A DNA stretch of 64,000 bases from Ramlibacter sp. Leaf400 (lineage in GTDB: Bacteria > Pseudomonadota > Gammaproteobacteria > Burkholderiales > Burkholderiaceae_C), in NCBI RefSeq assembly GCF_001424545.1, contig NZ_LMQL01000009.1, positions 1 through 64,000 of the forward strand, in the 5' to 3' direction. The stretch's first letter is position 1. Each line of letters begins with the position of its first letter. Below are positions 27,468-34,791 of the stretch, one piece after another. The notes beneath the pieces are model-generated. The model saw only the letters and a program-made list of their open reading frames with translations, did no database searches and was not told where the DNA came from. A program made the translations under genes and the position numbers.

Positions 27468-27523
27468 GCCCCTCGCCCCTCGCCCCTCGCCCCTCGCCCC
27501 TCGCCCCTCGCCCCTCGCCCCTC
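27468..27523. repeat. Heptanucleotide microsatellite, 8 copies of GCCCCTC
   Basis: Eight perfect tandem copies of the 7-bp unit GCCCCTC, ending 42 bases before the start of the transglutaminase-DUF2126 gene. Copy number is likely to vary by slipped-strand mispairing. It sits where the promoter of that gene would be expected. Confidence 0.9.
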
Positions 27524-27565
27524 GCCCCCGCACGCAGGCCCCGGACTTGCTAGCATCCCTCGCAC

Positions 27566-30500
27566 ATGTCCATCCACGCCGCACTGAACCACGTCACCCG
27601 CTACAAGTACGACCGTCCGGTGCGCCTCGGGCCGCAGATGGTGCGGCTGCGGCCCGCCCCCCACACGCGCGGCAAAGTGCTGTCCTACTCCCTGCGCGTC
27701 GAGCCGGCCAAGCACTTCATCAACTGGCAGCAGGACCCCTTCGCCAACTACCAGGCCCGCCTGGTGTTCCCCGAGCCCGCCACCGAGTTCACCGTGACGG
27801 TGGACCTGGTGGTGGAGATGGCGGTCTACAACCCGTTCGATTTCTTCCTGGAGCCCAGCGCCGAGACCTTCCCCTTCCGGTACGACCCGCTGGTGGCCGA
27901 GGAACTCGCGCCCTACCGGGCCTGCGAGCCGCTCACGCCGCGGGTGGGCCACTACCTGGAGAAGATCGACCGCAAGCCGCAGCCCACCATCGACTTCCTG
28001 GTCGCGCTCAACCAGCGGGTGCAGCACGACGTGCGCTACCTCATCCGCATGGAGCCCGGCGTGCAGACGCCGGAGGAGACGCTGGCCAACGCCAGCGGGT
28101 CCTGCCGCGACTCCGGCTGGCTGCTGGTGCAGCTGCTGCGCAACCTGGGCCTGGCCGCGCGCTTCGTCTCCGGCTACCTGATCCAGCTCACGCCCGACGT
28201 CAAGGCGCTGGACGGCCCCAGCGGCACCACCGTCGACTTCACCGACCTGCACGCCTGGTGCGAGGTCTACCTGCCCGGGGCCGGCTGGATCGGCCTGGAC
28301 CCCACCTCGGGCCTGCTGGCCGGCGAAGGCCACATCCCGCTGGCCTGCACGCCCCAGCCCTCGGGCGCTGCGCCGATCGAAGGGATGGTGGACGACGCCG
28401 AGGTCGAGTTCAGCCACCACATGAAGGTGACGCGCATCCACGAATCGCCGCGCGTCACCCGGCCCTACACCGACGAGCAGTGGCAGGACGTGCTGGCCCT
28501 GGGCGAACAGGTCGACCGCGACCTGGTCGAGGGCGACGTTCGCCTGACCATGGGCGGCGAGCCCACCTTCGTCTCCACGCGAAACCGCGACGCGGGCGAA
28601 TGGAACACCGATGCGCTGGGCCCCACCAAGCGCGCCCTGGCCACCGAACTGGTGCACAAGCTGCGCGACCGTTATGGGCGCGGCGGCTTCCTGCACTTCG
28701 GCCAGGGCAAGTGGTACCCGGGCGAGCAGCTGCCGCGCTGGGCGCTGTCGATCTACTGGCGCGCCGACGGCCAGCCGTGCTGGCGCAACCCGGACCTCTT
28801 CGCCGACGAGCGCCAGCCGCACCACTACACCAGCGAGGACGCGCGCCGCTTCACCCAGCACCTGGCGCAGCGGCTCAACCTCAGCGACCGCTTCATCCAG
28901 CCGGGCTACGAGGACGTCTTCTACTTCCTGTGGCGCGAGCGGCGGCTGCCCGTCAACGTCGACCCGTTCGACTCGCGGCTGGACGACGAACTGGAGCGCG
29001 CCCGGCTGCGGCGCGTGTTCGAGCAGAAACTCGATTCGGCGGTGGGCTACGTGCTGCCGCTGCAGGCCAATCCGCAATCGGAGAAGCCGCGCCCCGACGG
29101 ACCGGTGTGGTCCACCGGCCCCTGGTTCGTGCGCGACGAGCGCCTGTACCTGGTGCCCGGCGATTCGCCCATGGGCTACCGCCTGCCGCTGGACGCGCTG
29201 CCCTGGGTGAGCAAGAAGGACCAGGAACTCCTGGTCGAGCAGGACCCGACGGCGCCGCGTGCGCCCTTCGCGCCGATCCCCAGCGAGGCGCCGTACGTCC
29301 CGCAGGCGGCTCTGGGGCGCCAGGAAACGATCGGGCCCGTGCGCGTCGCCAGCCCGCCGCAGCCCGGCCCCGTGCCCGCGCCGGCCCGCTTCGAATCGGC
29401 CCGCGAGCTGTCGCGCACCGCCCTGTGCGTGGAGGCGCGCGACCCGCGCCGGGCCAACGGCCCGCAGGCCGAGAAGGTGGGCGACAAGAGCAGCGTGCTC
29501 TACGTCTTCATGCCGCCGCTGGCCGACGCGCAGGACTACCTGGACCTGCTGGCCGCGGTCGAGGACACGGCACAGGCCCTGGGCGTGAAGATCGTGCTGG
29601 AGGGTTATCCGCCGCCGCGGGACGCGCGCCTGAAGCTGCTGCAGGTGACGCCCGATCCCGGGGTGATCGAGGTCAACATCCACCCCGCGCACAACTGGCG
29701 CGAGCTGGTCGACCACACCGAGTTCCTCTACCAGGCGGCTTTCGAGACGCACCTGTCGGCCGAGAAGTTCATGACCGACGGGCGCCACACCGGCACCGGC
29801 GGCGGCAACCACTTCGTGCTGGGCGGCGCCACGCCGGCCGACTCGCCCTTCCTGCGGCGGCCCGAGCTGCTGGCCAGCCTGCTGCTGTACTGGCACAACC
29901 ATCCTTCGCTGTCGTACCTGTTCTCGGGCCTGTTCATCGGCCCGACCTCGCAGGCGCCGCGGGTGGACGAGGCCCGCAACGACCAGCTGTACGAGCTGGA
30001 GATCGCGCTGCGCGAGATCGAGCGCAACCGCCAGGTCCATGGGCAGGACATGCCGCCCTGGCTGGTGGACCGGGCGCTTCGCAACGTGCTGGTCGACGTG
30101 ACCGGCAACACCCACCGCAGCGAGTTCTGCATCGACAAGCTGTACTCGCCCGACTCGGCCACCGGCCGCCTGGGCCTGCTGGAGCTGCGCGCCTTCGAGA
30201 TGCCGCCGCACGCGCGCATGAGCGTGGTGCAGCAGCTGCTGCTGCGCGCCCTGGTCGCGCGCTTCTGGCGCGAGCCTTACCGCGCGCCGGTCACGCGCTG
30301 GGGCACCCAGCTGCACGACCGCTGGCTGCTGCCCACCTTCGTGCAGGCCGACCTGCACGACGTGCTCAAGGAGCTGCGCGAGGCCGGCTATGCGTTCGAT
30401 CCGGCCTGGTTCGCGCCGCACTTCGAGTTCCGTTTCCCGCGCGTGGGCCAGGTGCAGGCCGCGGGCGCGGAGCTCACGCTGCGCAACGCACTGGAGCCCT

Positions 30501-30994
30501 GGCACGTGATGGGCGAGGAAGGCGCGATCGGCGGCACCGTGCGCTACGTCGACTCCTCCCTGGAGCGCATCGAGGTGCGCGTCACCGGCCTGAACGAGAG
30601 CCGCTACGTGGTCACCGTCAACGGCCGGGCGCTGCCGCTGCAGCCCACCGGCACGGCCGGCGACTTCGTCTGCGGCGTGCGCTATCGCGCGTGGAACCCG
30701 CCTTCGGCGCTGCACCCCACCATCGGCGTGCACGCGCCGCTCACGTTCGACCTCGTCGACACCTGGATGGCCCGCTCGCTCGGCGGCTGCCAGTACCACG
30801 TGGCGCATCCCGGGGGTCGCAACTACCAGACGTTCCCCGTGAACGCCTACGAGGCCGAGAGCCGGCGGCTGGCGCGCTTCTTCCGCATGGGGCACACGCC
30901 GGGCCGCTTGCAGGTGCCGCCTGCCACGGTGGGGGTGGCGGGCAGTCGGGAGTTTCCGTTCACGCTTGATTTGCGTTCGCCGCCGGGGGGTTAG
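27566..30994 (+). CDS. Transglutaminase-like / DUF2126 protein
   Basis: An 1142-residue protein with an N-terminal transglutaminase-like peptidase domain and a long DUF2126 region. The N-terminus SIHAALNHVTRYKYDRPVRLGPQ is the transglutaminase N-terminal domain. The catalytic triad is Cys180 in GSCRDSGWLL, His229 in LHAWCEVY and Asp245 in GLDPTSG. The rest, about residues 330-1142, contains RLTMGGEPTFVS-type and FEMPPHARMSVVQQLLLRAL blocks of DUF2126. No signal peptide is seen, so it is probably cytoplasmic. This architecture is part of the ATP-grasp/alpha-E system. It starts divergently from comEC after a microsatellite. Confidence 0.92.
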   Translation: MSIHAALNHVTRYKYDRPVRLGPQMVRLRPAPHTRGKVLSYSLRVEPAKHFINWQQDPFANYQARLVFPEPATEFTVTVDLVVEMAVYNPFDFFLEPSAETFPFRYDPLVAEELAPYRACEPLTPRVGHYLEKIDRKPQPTIDFLVALNQRVQHDVRYLIRMEPGVQTPEETLANASGSCRDSGWLLVQLLRNLGLAARFVSGYLIQLTPDVKALDGPSGTTVDFTDLHAWCEVYLPGAGWIGLDPTSGLLAGEGHIPLACTPQPSGAAPIEGMVDDAEVEFSHHMKVTRIHESPRVTRPYTDEQWQDVLALGEQVDRDLVEGDVRLTMGGEPTFVSTRNRDAGEWNTDALGPTKRALATELVHKLRDRYGRGGFLHFGQGKWYPGEQLPRWALSIYWRADGQPCWRNPDLFADERQPHHYTSEDARRFTQHLAQRLNLSDRFIQPGYEDVFYFLWRERRLPVNVDPFDSRLDDELERARLRRVFEQKLDSAVGYVLPLQANPQSEKPRPDGPVWSTGPWFVRDERLYLVPGDSPMGYRLPLDALPWVSKKDQELLVEQDPTAPRAPFAPIPSEAPYVPQAALGRQETIGPVRVASPPQPGPVPAPARFESARELSRTALCVEARDPRRANGPQAEKVGDKSSVLYVFMPPLADAQDYLDLLAAVEDTAQALGVKIVLEGYPPPRDARLKLLQVTPDPGVIEVNIHPAHNWRELVDHTEFLYQAAFETHLSAEKFMTDGRHTGTGGGNHFVLGGATPADSPFLRRPELLASLLLYWHNHPSLSYLFSGLFIGPTSQAPRVDEARNDQLYELEIALREIERNRQVHGQDMPPWLVDRALRNVLVDVTGNTHRSEFCIDKLYSPDSATGRLGLLELRAFEMPPHARMSVVQQLLLRALVARFWREPYRAPVTRWGTQLHDRWLLPTFVQADLHDVLKELREAGYAFDPAWFAPHFEFRFPRVGQVQAAGAELTLRNALEPWHVMGEEGAIGGTVRYVDSSLERIEVRVTGLNESRYVVTVNGRALPLQPTGTAGDFVCGVRYRAWNPPSALHPTIGVHAPLTFDLVDTWMARSLGGCQYHVAHPGGRNYQTFPVNAYEAESRRLARFFRMGHTPGRLQVPPATVGVAGSREFPFTLDLRSPPGG

Positions 30995-31098
30995 GCGAGC
31001 AGCGCGCCTGCCGCGTGGGGAACAGGGTGCGGAGGCGAGCGGGAGAGCCTCTCCGTCCCGCCGCCCCCCTCGCCACCGCCACCGCCTTTTTCGCCCCC

Positions 31099-31185
31099 GT
31101 CATCCCCGCGAAGGCGGGGATCCAGTGCTTCCCTGCAGTCCGCTGAAGGCGGACGCTCTGGATTCCCGCCTTCGCGGGAATGACG
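31099..31185. repeat. Dispersed palindromic repeat, inverted pair with spacer
   Basis: GTCATCCCCGCgaaGGCGGGGATCCAG and CTGGATTCCCGCCttCGCGGGAATGACG face each other. The spacer itself holds a short inverted repeat GTCCGC-tgaag-GCGGAC, so the whole element is nested palindromes. Confidence 0.8.
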
Positions 31186-31485
31186 AAGCAGGGCGAGCGG
31201 GAACGGCGGGGCGAAGAGAAAGAGCGCAATGACGGTGTGGCCCTGCCAGCGAACCACCACCGCCCCCTGCCGCAGGCCCCGAACAGCAATGCGCCACCTG
31301 CCGGAACGCCCCCCAATCTTTCCCCATATGCTCGACCAAACACACCTGACCCACAGCCGAGCACCCCTCATTCCCACCTAAGACTTCGCTAAGCGTCACC
31401 TCACGGTGCCTTTCTAAAGTTGCGTCCACGGGTTCACGAGAACCCGCCAGAGAAAACCCCTCCCGACCCACTGAAAGGAAACACC
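31186..31485. other. Non-coding stretch before the DUF4148 gene
   Basis: Together with the preceding bases this is a 491-bp gap (30995-31485). Right of the repeat it is less GC-rich than the genes around it, has no convincing gene and probably holds the promoter of the DUF4148 gene. No clear -35/-10 pair could be picked. CACCtcaCGGTG near 31396 is a small palindrome. Confidence 0.4.
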
Positions 31486-31854
31486 ATGAACCGCTATGCA
31501 GCCGCCCTCCTCGCCGTGTCCGCCGCCGCCTTCGGTGGCCAGGTCCTCGCCGAAACCCCGAACGCCGTGCCCGAGCAGAAGTTCGTCTCCACCAAGAGCC
31601 GTGCCGACGTGCAGGCCGAGCTGGCCCAGTACAAGCAGGCCGGCGTGAACCCCTGGGCCACCTCGTACAACCAGCTGCGCGGCTTCAAGAGCACCAACAG
31701 CCGCGAACAGGTGACGGCCGAATTCATCGCCGCTCGTGACGTCGTCGCCGCCTTCGGCCGCGAAGACAGCGGCTCGGCCTACCTGGCCCAGGCCACGCAG
31801 CGCGTGCCGTCCGCCACCACCCTGGCCGGCCAGGCCGACGCCATCGTCCGCTGA
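31486..31854 (+). CDS. DUF4148 domain-containing periplasmic protein
   Basis: A 122-residue secreted protein with a signal peptide (MNRYAAALLAVSAAAFGGQVLA, cut before ETPN). The DUF4148 pattern is visible: SRADVQAELAQYKQAGVNPW and REQVTAEFIAARD. These small proteins are abundant and multicopy in Burkholderiales and their function is unknown. The start has GAAAGGAA upstream. The 3' end is the first copy of a 22-bp tandem repeat, and a strong terminator follows about 130 bases later, so it is monocistronic. Confidence 0.9.
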   Translation: MNRYAAALLAVSAAAFGGQVLAETPNAVPEQKFVSTKSRADVQAELAQYKQAGVNPWATSYNQLRGFKSTNSREQVTAEFIAARDVVAAFGREDSGSAYLAQATQRVPSATTLAGQADAIVR

Positions 31855-31929
31855 AGCGGGCGCCCTCGTCCGCTAAAGCGGGCGCCATCGTCCACTGAAG
31901 CGGGCGACATCGTCCGCTGAACCGGGCGA
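31842..31929 (+). repeat. Four tandem copies of a 22-bp unit spanning a stop codon
   Basis: Units at 31842-31863, 31864-31885, 31886-31907 and 31908-31929 differ by one to three bases. The unit CATCGTCCGCTGAAGCGGGC contains the last codons (Ile-Val-Arg) and stop of the DUF4148 gene, so the gene's end has been copied three more times into the 3' untranslated region. Confidence 0.9.
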
Positions 31930-31981
31930 TCGCCCTTAGCCGACCGCACCGCCACCCCCGGCGCTGCCGCTCGGCCACAAA

Positions 31982-32021
31982 GCTCCCCCCGCGGTGCCTC
32001 GCGGCGGGGAGTTTTTCTTTT
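31982..32021 (+). terminator. Intrinsic terminator of the DUF4148 gene
   Basis: A long GC stem CTCCCCCCGCG (31983-31993) pairs with CGCGGCGGGGAG (32000-32011) and is followed by TTTTTCTTTT. It lies 30 bases before the GTG of the next gene. Confidence 0.85.
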
Positions 32022-32050
32022 CATCTAGGGAACCCGTCCGACGCTCAACC

Positions 32051-33337
32051 GTGAGTGGCTTTGCCATTCTTGCGGGCGTGCTGGAACTCCTTGCCATTCT
32101 GGCGGCCGTGGCCGCCGCGCTGATCGTCGTCAACTTCGGTGGGTCCGAGCGACGCGTCGAACAGGAGATACAGCATCTCTACACGGTGGAAGACCCGCAG
32201 TTCGTGCGGGCCATGGCCATGCTGCTGGGCCCCACCATCGTCCAGGGCAACCAGGTGCGCGAGCTGATCAACGGCGACCGCATCTTCCCGGCCATGCTGG
32301 AAGCCATCCGCGGCGCCAGGAAGACGGTGCTGTTCGAGACGTTCATCTACTGGTCGGGCGACATCGGGACCGAATTCGCGGAAGCGCTGTCCGAGCGCGC
32401 GAAGGCCGGCGTGAAGGTTCACGTGCTGCTCGACTGGGTGGGCAGCACCAAGGTCGATCGCGAGCTGGTTCACCGGATGCGCGACGCCGGCGTCGAGGTG
32501 CGCATGTTCCATCCGCTGCGCTGGTACAACCTCGGCCGCATGAACAACCGCACCCACCGCAAGCTGCTGATCGTGGACGGCCGCATCGGCTTCACCGGCG
32601 GGGTGGGCATCGCGCCGCAGTGGTGCGGCGACGCGCAGGACCCGGACCACTGGCGCGACTCGCACTTCCGCGTCGAAGGCCCGGTGGTGGCGCAGATGCA
32701 GAGCGTGATGCTGTCCAACTGGAGCCGCACCACCGGCTGCGTGCTGCACGGGCAGGGGTACTTCCCGGCGCTGGAACCGGCCGGCGACATGCCGGCGCAG
32801 ATGTTCCACAGCTCGCCCGCGGACGGCAGCGAGAGCATGCTGATGATGATGCTGCTGGGGATCACGGCCGCGGTGCGCAGCATCGACATTGCCAGCGCCT
32901 ACTTCGTGCCGGACGAGGTGGCGCTCAAGTCGCTGCGCTCGGCGGTGGAGCGCGGCGCGCGGGTGCGCGTGATCACGCCCGGCAAGCACACCGACCAGGA
33001 CACGGTGCGCCACGCCTCGCGCGGCCTGTGGGGCCCGCTGCTGGAGGCCGGGGTCGAGATGTACGAGTACCAGCCCACCATGCTCCACTGCAAGATGATG
33101 ATCGTGGACGGGCTGCTCACGTCCGTGGGCTCCACCAACTTCGACCCGCGCTCGTTCCACCTGAACGACGAGGCCAACCTGAACGTGTACGACGCCACCT
33201 TCGCGCGCCGGATGACCGAGGTGTTCGAGCAGGACCTCGAGAAGAGCCGGCGCATCACGCTGCAGGAGTGGCAGAACCGGCCGGCCCGCCAGAAGCTGCG
33301 TGAGCGCATGAGCACCTGGCTCAAGCCGCTGCTTTGA
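32051..33337 (+). CDS. Cardiolipin synthase-like phospholipase D family protein
   Basis: A 428-residue membrane-anchored PLD-superfamily enzyme. One N-terminal helix (LELLAILAAVAAALIVV) is followed by two HKD motifs, THRKLLIVD and LHCKMMIVD, and the downstream GSTNFDPRSF. Cardiolipin synthases condense two phosphatidylglycerols at the inner membrane. The GTG at 32051 is chosen: longer in-frame starts would lie inside the terminator of the preceding gene. Only one clear membrane segment is seen, as in ClsB/ClsC-like forms, so the substrate is uncertain. Confidence 0.87.
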   Translation: MSGFAILAGVLELLAILAAVAAALIVVNFGGSERRVEQEIQHLYTVEDPQFVRAMAMLLGPTIVQGNQVRELINGDRIFPAMLEAIRGARKTVLFETFIYWSGDIGTEFAEALSERAKAGVKVHVLLDWVGSTKVDRELVHRMRDAGVEVRMFHPLRWYNLGRMNNRTHRKLLIVDGRIGFTGGVGIAPQWCGDAQDPDHWRDSHFRVEGPVVAQMQSVMLSNWSRTTGCVLHGQGYFPALEPAGDMPAQMFHSSPADGSESMLMMMLLGITAAVRSIDIASAYFVPDEVALKSLRSAVERGARVRVITPGKHTDQDTVRHASRGLWGPLLEAGVEMYEYQPTMLHCKMMIVDGLLTSVGSTNFDPRSFHLNDEANLNVYDATFARRMTEVFEQDLEKSRRITLQEWQNRPARQKLRERMSTWLKPLL

Positions 33338-33388
33338 GGATCTGGCTCCTCCCAGTGCTCGGGGAGCGAGGCGCCGAAGCCCGGATCA

Positions 33389-33418
33389 GAAAAGAAAACG
33401 GCCGGGGATTCCGGCCGT
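33389..33418 (-). terminator. Intrinsic terminator of the NHL-repeat lipoprotein gene
   Basis: On the minus strand a perfect 8-bp stem ACGGCCGG/CCGGCCGT with a 5-base loop (33398-33418) is followed by TTTTCTTTTC. It lies 37 bases after the stop at 33455. The plus strand has no T-run, so it serves the minus-strand gene. Confidence 0.8.
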
Positions 33419-33454
33419 CAGGTGTCGTGGACGCACTGAAGCGGGTTCGGCGCG

Positions 33455-34651
33455 CTACTCCTGTGCCTTCCAGACCAAGACCCGATTGTTGCCGGCATCG
33501 ACCACGATCAGGTTGCGGCCGTGAAAATGGACGCCACTGGGGAGCTTCAATGAATTACCCAGCACACCGGAAAACCTTCGATCTTTGTGGTTGAAGTCCC
33601 TTTGCCCGATGACCTGGTTGGCAGGTTGGAAGTCGGCCTCCGGGATGCTGTCCCAGATCAGGATGCGGTCATTGCACTGGTCAGCTACCGCCAATTGCCC
33701 AGCCTCACTGACATCAATCGATGAAGGGCAGGCGAGAGACATGGCCGAAGGTTCCAATATCAATGTCTCGCTGGGATTCGGTTGACCCACCACGAAATCT
33801 GCCGCTTGGAAATCGGTGGTTGGCAGGTTCTTCCAGATCAAGACACGATTGTTCCCCTGATCGGCCACGATCAGCCTCCTTCCATCGGACCACACCGACG
33901 TGGGATCGCGCAACGTCGATCCGGACGGTCTGTCATTGCCGTCGTTGGCCGCGCACGTATTCTTGAACTCTTGGCCCACCACGACATTGGCAGGCCCCAG
34001 TTCGCCTGACTCGGGGATCGAGTGCCAGATCAGGACTCGATTGTTCCCGCCGTCTGCAATGATCAGGGGCCCGGCTGGTGCCACCAAGTAGGCCCCTCTG
34101 GGCGACCTCATGTCTCGGTCAGTGCAGCCTGCAACGCCCGTGCCGACCACATCAGGATTGGTGCTCGCCCCCGAGGCGGTGGGCGCTGTGTTGTAGATGC
34201 TGACCGAGTTGGTCGCGTCAAGGACGACGAGCTTCTGACCATGTAGTGCCACCCCGCTCGGAAAAGTCGTGGGCAACACGAAGGTAGCGGTCTGCCCGTT
34301 TGCCCCTTGATAGTCGCCAAAGACCATCAGCCGATTGTTGCCACGATCCGCCACGATGAGCTTGCCGTCCCCGGTGACGCCTGGATTGCCCGCCGGCGAA
34401 TCCATGCGATCCAGCCTTCCTTCTTCGTCGGGCACGCTTTCTTGGAATGTCCCTTGCCCGAGCACTACCGATGCCGAAGGGTCGCCCCCGAACTGGAGCA
34501 AGGGCGGCCCGGGAGGGGGGCTCACCGGCGGCGGGGCGGGCGTGAGCCCGTCCCCGGCATCCCCGCCGCCGCCACCGCCGCAGCCTGCAACCGCCGCCAT
34601 CATCAAACTTGCGGCCAACAGCCGCACCGCTGCGTTTGAACGAATCCCCAT
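33455..34651 (-). CDS. NHL-repeat beta-propeller lipoprotein
   Basis: A 398-residue predicted lipoprotein. The signal peptide MGIRSNAAVRLLAASLMMAA ends in lipobox VAGC, then a glycine/proline-rich linker leads to repeated blades of about 50-60 residues bearing LIVADRGNNRLMVF, LIIADGGNNRVLIW, LIVADQGNNRVLIW, LAVADQCNDRILIW and LIVVDAGNNRVLVW. Around six blades fit a closed propeller. ATG 34651 has AAGGAG upstream; an in-frame ATG at 34702 lacks this. Codon use is visibly less GC-rich than in its neighbours, suggesting acquisition by transfer. The ligand is unknown. Confidence 0.85.
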   Translation of the reverse strand: MGIRSNAAVRLLAASLMMAAVAGCGGGGGGDAGDGLTPAPPPVSPPPGPPLLQFGGDPSASVVLGQGTFQESVPDEEGRLDRMDSPAGNPGVTGDGKLIVADRGNNRLMVFGDYQGANGQTATFVLPTTFPSGVALHGQKLVVLDATNSVSIYNTAPTASGASTNPDVVGTGVAGCTDRDMRSPRGAYLVAPAGPLIIADGGNNRVLIWHSIPESGELGPANVVVGQEFKNTCAANDGNDRPSGSTLRDPTSVWSDGRRLIVADQGNNRVLIWKNLPTTDFQAADFVVGQPNPSETLILEPSAMSLACPSSIDVSEAGQLAVADQCNDRILIWDSIPEADFQPANQVIGQRDFNHKDRRFSGVLGNSLKLPSGVHFHGRNLIVVDAGNNRVLVWKAQE

Positions 34652-34791
34652 GTTTACTCCTTGTTGAGAAGAACGCGGGCGGATGGTGCTAGCTCGGGTC
34701 ACACGCGAACAAGGAGAGAGGTCACTGCTCAGCGCTACTTTCCGAGGCGGTTGAAGTGGGTCGTGCGCATCCGATGTGACAATCGCGCCAA

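Noticed and set aside
27468..27523. Possible CRISPR array
   Set aside because: The repeats are 7 bp, directly tandem and have no spacers; no cas gene is present in the window.
24908..30895. A very long continuous open frame on the minus strand, opposite the DUF2126 gene and running into comEC
   Set aside because: The part opposite 27566-30994 is low-complexity Arg/Gly/Ala/Val/His sequence typical of antisense frames in GC-rich DNA; the DUF2126 protein on the other strand has clear domains and a catalytic triad. Only the comEC part is real.
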